From an uncultured Clostridia bacterium (GTDB lineage Bacteria > Bacillota > Clostridia > TANB77 > CAG-508): a stretch of DNA of 14,876 bases. The DNA is taken from positions 1 through 14,876 of the forward strand of contig CANRLA010000030.1 in the NCBI GenBank assembly GCA_947631315.1, read 5' to 3'. The notes under the pieces were generated by a model, which worked only from the letters and a program-made list of their open reading frames with translations, did not search any database and had not been told where the DNA came from. Both the position numbers and the translations under genes were made by a program. This document shows, piece after piece, positions 13,399 to 14,876 of the stretch (position 1 is the stretch's first letter; each line of letters begins with the position of its first letter).

Positions 13399-14700
13399 TT
13401 AGGACTGCTTTAAATATAAAAGAGGACGGAACCCGACGTGGTTGCCGATGCCGGTCTCCGGATGAGTCGAGACGCGATCAGATGTGCAATAGTCTTTGCC
13501 GTAGAAACTACCACCACGAGCAACACAAGTGTAGTTATCGCTTTCGCCAGTGGGCGTAGAATATTCTGTCGTCCACTCACTCACATTTCCTGCCATATCA
13601 AATATATGACACTTCTCATCCTCCGTCACGCCTGTATCTGTTAAACTTGAAATTGTACTTTTCGCATTTGCATAATTTTTATTGTTCTCTTTCATTTCTT
13701 GGATATATACTATTGCTGTATCCCATGCATAACTATTTACTAAATCACTTTCTACATATTTTGCTTCTTCATCTTCGACTCCATACATTCCTTGTGCTGC
13801 TGTTGATGACTGTAGCTGTGTTACATTATTCCATACCGCCCCTGATTTTGATATCGGTTTATTACTACCGTCATTTCCTGCTTCATATCTTGCTATATAA
13901 TATCCATGATTAGCTTTTACACTTTGTATAAATTTTGCTAAATCTTTAGCTCCCACTCCTCCATTTTTTCTGTTAGTAACTATAGATTCATTATAATGAT
14001 TTTCAATTAGTATGTCTTTTTCTTGATTATCTCCATTTTGTTTCAATGTCGGTGTTCCATTCCCAGTGTCAAAAGTATACCTTCCTAGTGTTATTTCTAC
14101 TGTTTTATCATTATCTACTTTAATTAAATTATCTTCACCATCAGAACTATCTGGATCTTTACCGCCATCTACATTACTTACTGGTATCCATACAAATTGG
14201 TTTCCTTCATCATCTTCTATTACTATTCCTTCTTGTACTGTGTCTCCTGATGCTTCTGCTATTTTAAATTCTCCTGGTATTACTACTTTATTTCCATTTC
14301 CATCTGTTACTGTTGTTGTTTCTTCAAATTTATCTCCTTTTTTTACATCTGCTATTGGTATTGGTGTTGGGGTTCCTTCTGATGGTGTTGGATTACTTGG
14401 TAATGGATTTCCACTTCCATATTTATCTAGTTCTTTTTCTATATCTGTTATTATTCCTTCTTCATTTGTTTGGGCTTGTTTATAATCATCTGCTGCTTTC
14501 TTTGTTTTACTAAATAATCCTCCATCTGATAATGCTATATTTAATGTTACTCCTGCTAAGATTAACAATATTATTATTGTGACAACTAACGCTATTAATG
14601 TGATTCCTCTTTCTCTTAATTCTTCCCTTTTTGCTCTTCTTTTTAACTTTAGCTTCTCTCTTTCTTCGTTCAACTTTTCTTTCATTTGTTTTTTTGGCAT
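13399..14700 (-). CDS. Prepilin-like protein with FGE-sulfatase/C-type-lectin-like C-terminal domain; candidate DGR target
   Basis: The 433 residues begin with an unusually long charged leader (1-31, rich in Lys, Glu and Arg). A prepilin-type segment follows, RG|ITLIALVVTIIILLILAG, with likely processing after Gly32 and a membrane helix ~33-55. The Glu at +5 of classical type IV pilins is Ala here. A helical stretch and a Pro/Thr-rich linker (98-116) follow. The rest looks like an FGE-sulfatase domain: FVWIPV (169-174), GYYIARYEAG (266-275), NSYAWDTAIVYIQEM (322-336), CHIFDMAGNVSEWTTEY (364-380), CVARGGSF (392-399), HVGFRPLLYL (421-430). Similarity to the FGE fold does not imply catalysis; this fold is also used as a binding domain in DGR target proteins. 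The last ~50 codons differ sharply in base use. SD AAGGAG lies 10 nt before the ATG. It is monocistronic, with its own promoter and terminator, probably a cell-surface adhesin. Confidence 0.88.
   Translation of the reverse strand: MPKKQMKEKLNEEREKLKLKRRAKREELRERGITLIALVVTIIILLILAGVTLNIALSDGGLFSKTKKAADDYKQAQTNEEGIITDIEKELDKYGSGNPLPSNPTPSEGTPTPIPIADVKKGDKFEETTTVTDGNGNKVVIPGEFKIAEASGDTVQEGIVIEDDEGNQFVWIPVSNVDGGKDPDSSDGEDNLIKVDNDKTVEITLGRYTFDTGNGTPTLKQNGDNQEKDILIENHYNESIVTNRKNGGVGAKDLAKFIQSVKANHGYYIARYEAGNDGSNKPISKSGAVWNNVTQLQSSTAAQGMYGVEDEEAKYVESDLVNSYAWDTAIVYIQEMKENNKNYANAKSTISSLTDTGVTEDEKCHIFDMAGNVSEWTTEYSTPTGESDNYTCVARGGSFYGKDYCTSDRVSTHPETGIGNHVGFRPLLYLKQS
13423..13575 (-). other. Candidate DGR variable region at the 3' end of the pilin-like gene
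   Basis: Codons 376-426 (Trp376 to Pro426) contain about 20 C-ending codons out of 51, in runs such as TTC TAC GGC and ACC GGC ATC GGC AAC CAC GTC. The rest of the gene and the window strongly prefer A/T-ending codons. In DGRs, template AAC-type codons are randomised at adenines, leaving NNC codons (Phe, Tyr, Gly, Asp, Cys, Arg, Val, Thr, Ile, His), which is this set. The block ends in GGGTTCCGTCC encoding VGFRP, the invariant end expected at the homing site. No template repeat or reverse transcriptase is in the window. Confidence 0.6.
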
Positions 14701-14780
14701 TTTTTATTTTCTCCTTCTTATTTTTTCTTCTAGTATTTCCTTATTTTGTTTTATTATTCTTTCGTACTTTTTCTTTTTAC

Positions 14781-14809
14781 ATTTTAGCAATCTTGTTGAA
14801 TTAAGTCAA
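14781..14809 (-). promoter_or_regulatory. Sigma-A promoter of the pilin-like gene
   Basis: On the minus strand, TTGACT (14804-14809), 17 bp, TAAAAT (14781-14786). Start ~14774, leaving a ~73-nt purine-rich leader before the ATG at 14700. The signal is strong, suggesting vegetative expression. Confidence 0.7.
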
Positions 14810-14847
14810 TATATGTTGGTTCTTTATTTCTTCTTTGTTATGTTTCC

Positions 14848-14874
14848 TTTTATTAAGTAAAAAGCTTAATAAAA
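14848..14874. repeat. Hairpin at the right edge
   Basis: TTTTATTAAG (14848-14857) and CTTAATAAAA (14865-14874) are perfect reverse complements with a 7-nt loop. On neither strand does a T-tract follow the stem inside the window, so I call only an inverted repeat. It may belong to a feature beyond the edge. Confidence 0.5.
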
Positions 14875-14876
14875 AA

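Noticed and set aside
13399..14700. Reading the C-terminal domain as an active formylglycine-generating enzyme or sulfatase maturase
   Set aside because: The fold motifs are present, but the protein is pilin-anchored and extracytoplasmic, and the conserved catalytic cysteine arrangement is not evident. The fold is widely reused as a binding domain.
13438..14860. Plus-strand ORFs over the pilin-like gene
   Set aside because: Antisense shadows rich in Leu, Ser and Phe, with no SD; the minus-strand gene has promoter, SD, domains and terminator.
1..14876. CRISPR array, transposase, reverse transcriptase or DGR template repeat in the window
   Set aside because: No regularly spaced repeats, no transposase or RT motifs and no second copy of the 13423-13575 sequence were found on reading both strands.

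Overview
The window comes from a very AT-rich, low-GC Gram-positive genome, almost certainly an endospore-forming member of the Clostridia. Evidence for this is spoIIR, spmA and spmB, purine-rich Shine-Dalgarno (SD) sites, TTGACA/TATAAT-type promoters and Firmicutes-style gene neighbourhoods (walJ with rlmH, trmN6 with rsmI). GC content was not computed and I cannot name the species.

Layout, left to right. (1) 1-2130 looks accessory: the end of a Ser/Thr/Gly-rich, probably surface-exposed protein, a membrane-anchored XRE-type regulator on the minus strand, a long AT-rich gap, and a 58-residue ribbon-helix-helix protein. (2) 2361-2579 holds a tRNA-Arg(CCU) gene on the minus strand with its terminator, plus a near-consensus plus-strand promoter pointing at it. 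(3) 2694-5651 (minus) encodes one polypeptide joining a UAP1-type UDP-sugar pyrophosphorylase to a PgcA-type phosphohexomutase, behind a leader with a possible 27-codon ORF. (4) 5775-6206 (minus) is an unrecognised 143-residue protein, divergent from spoIIR, which has a recognisable sigma-F promoter. (5) 7198-9831 (plus) carries murA, walJ and rlmH: cell-wall precursor synthesis, wall-linked metallo-hydrolase and ribosomal RNA methylation. (6) 9832-10397 has no ordinary gene but holds a compact 142-bp element bounded by inverted repeats, with a second nested inverted repeat, and a strong minus-strand promoter beside it. (7) 13163 down to 10398 (minus) is a probable operon trmN6-rsmI-spmA-spmB, apparently with an almost leaderless promoter. 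(8) 13399-14700 (minus) is a stand-alone gene with its own promoter and terminator. It encodes a prepilin-like N-terminus joined to an FGE-sulfatase/C-type-lectin-like C-terminal domain.

The most interesting feature is the last ~150 bp of that final gene (about 13423-13575). Its base composition and codon use change abruptly, from A/T-ending codons to runs of C-ending codons. It encodes the RGGS...VGFRP end of a lectin-fold domain. This is what the variable region of a diversity-generating retroelement (DGR) target looks like. No template repeat or reverse transcriptase lies in the window, so the call is an inference, but a directly testable one: a pilin-like surface protein whose tip may be hypermutated.

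The rest is mostly core genome. Sporulation genes (spoIIR, spmA, spmB), wall and envelope metabolism (murA, walJ, the UDP-sugar fusion) and RNA modification genes (rlmH, rsmI, trmN6) sit side by side but in separate transcription units.
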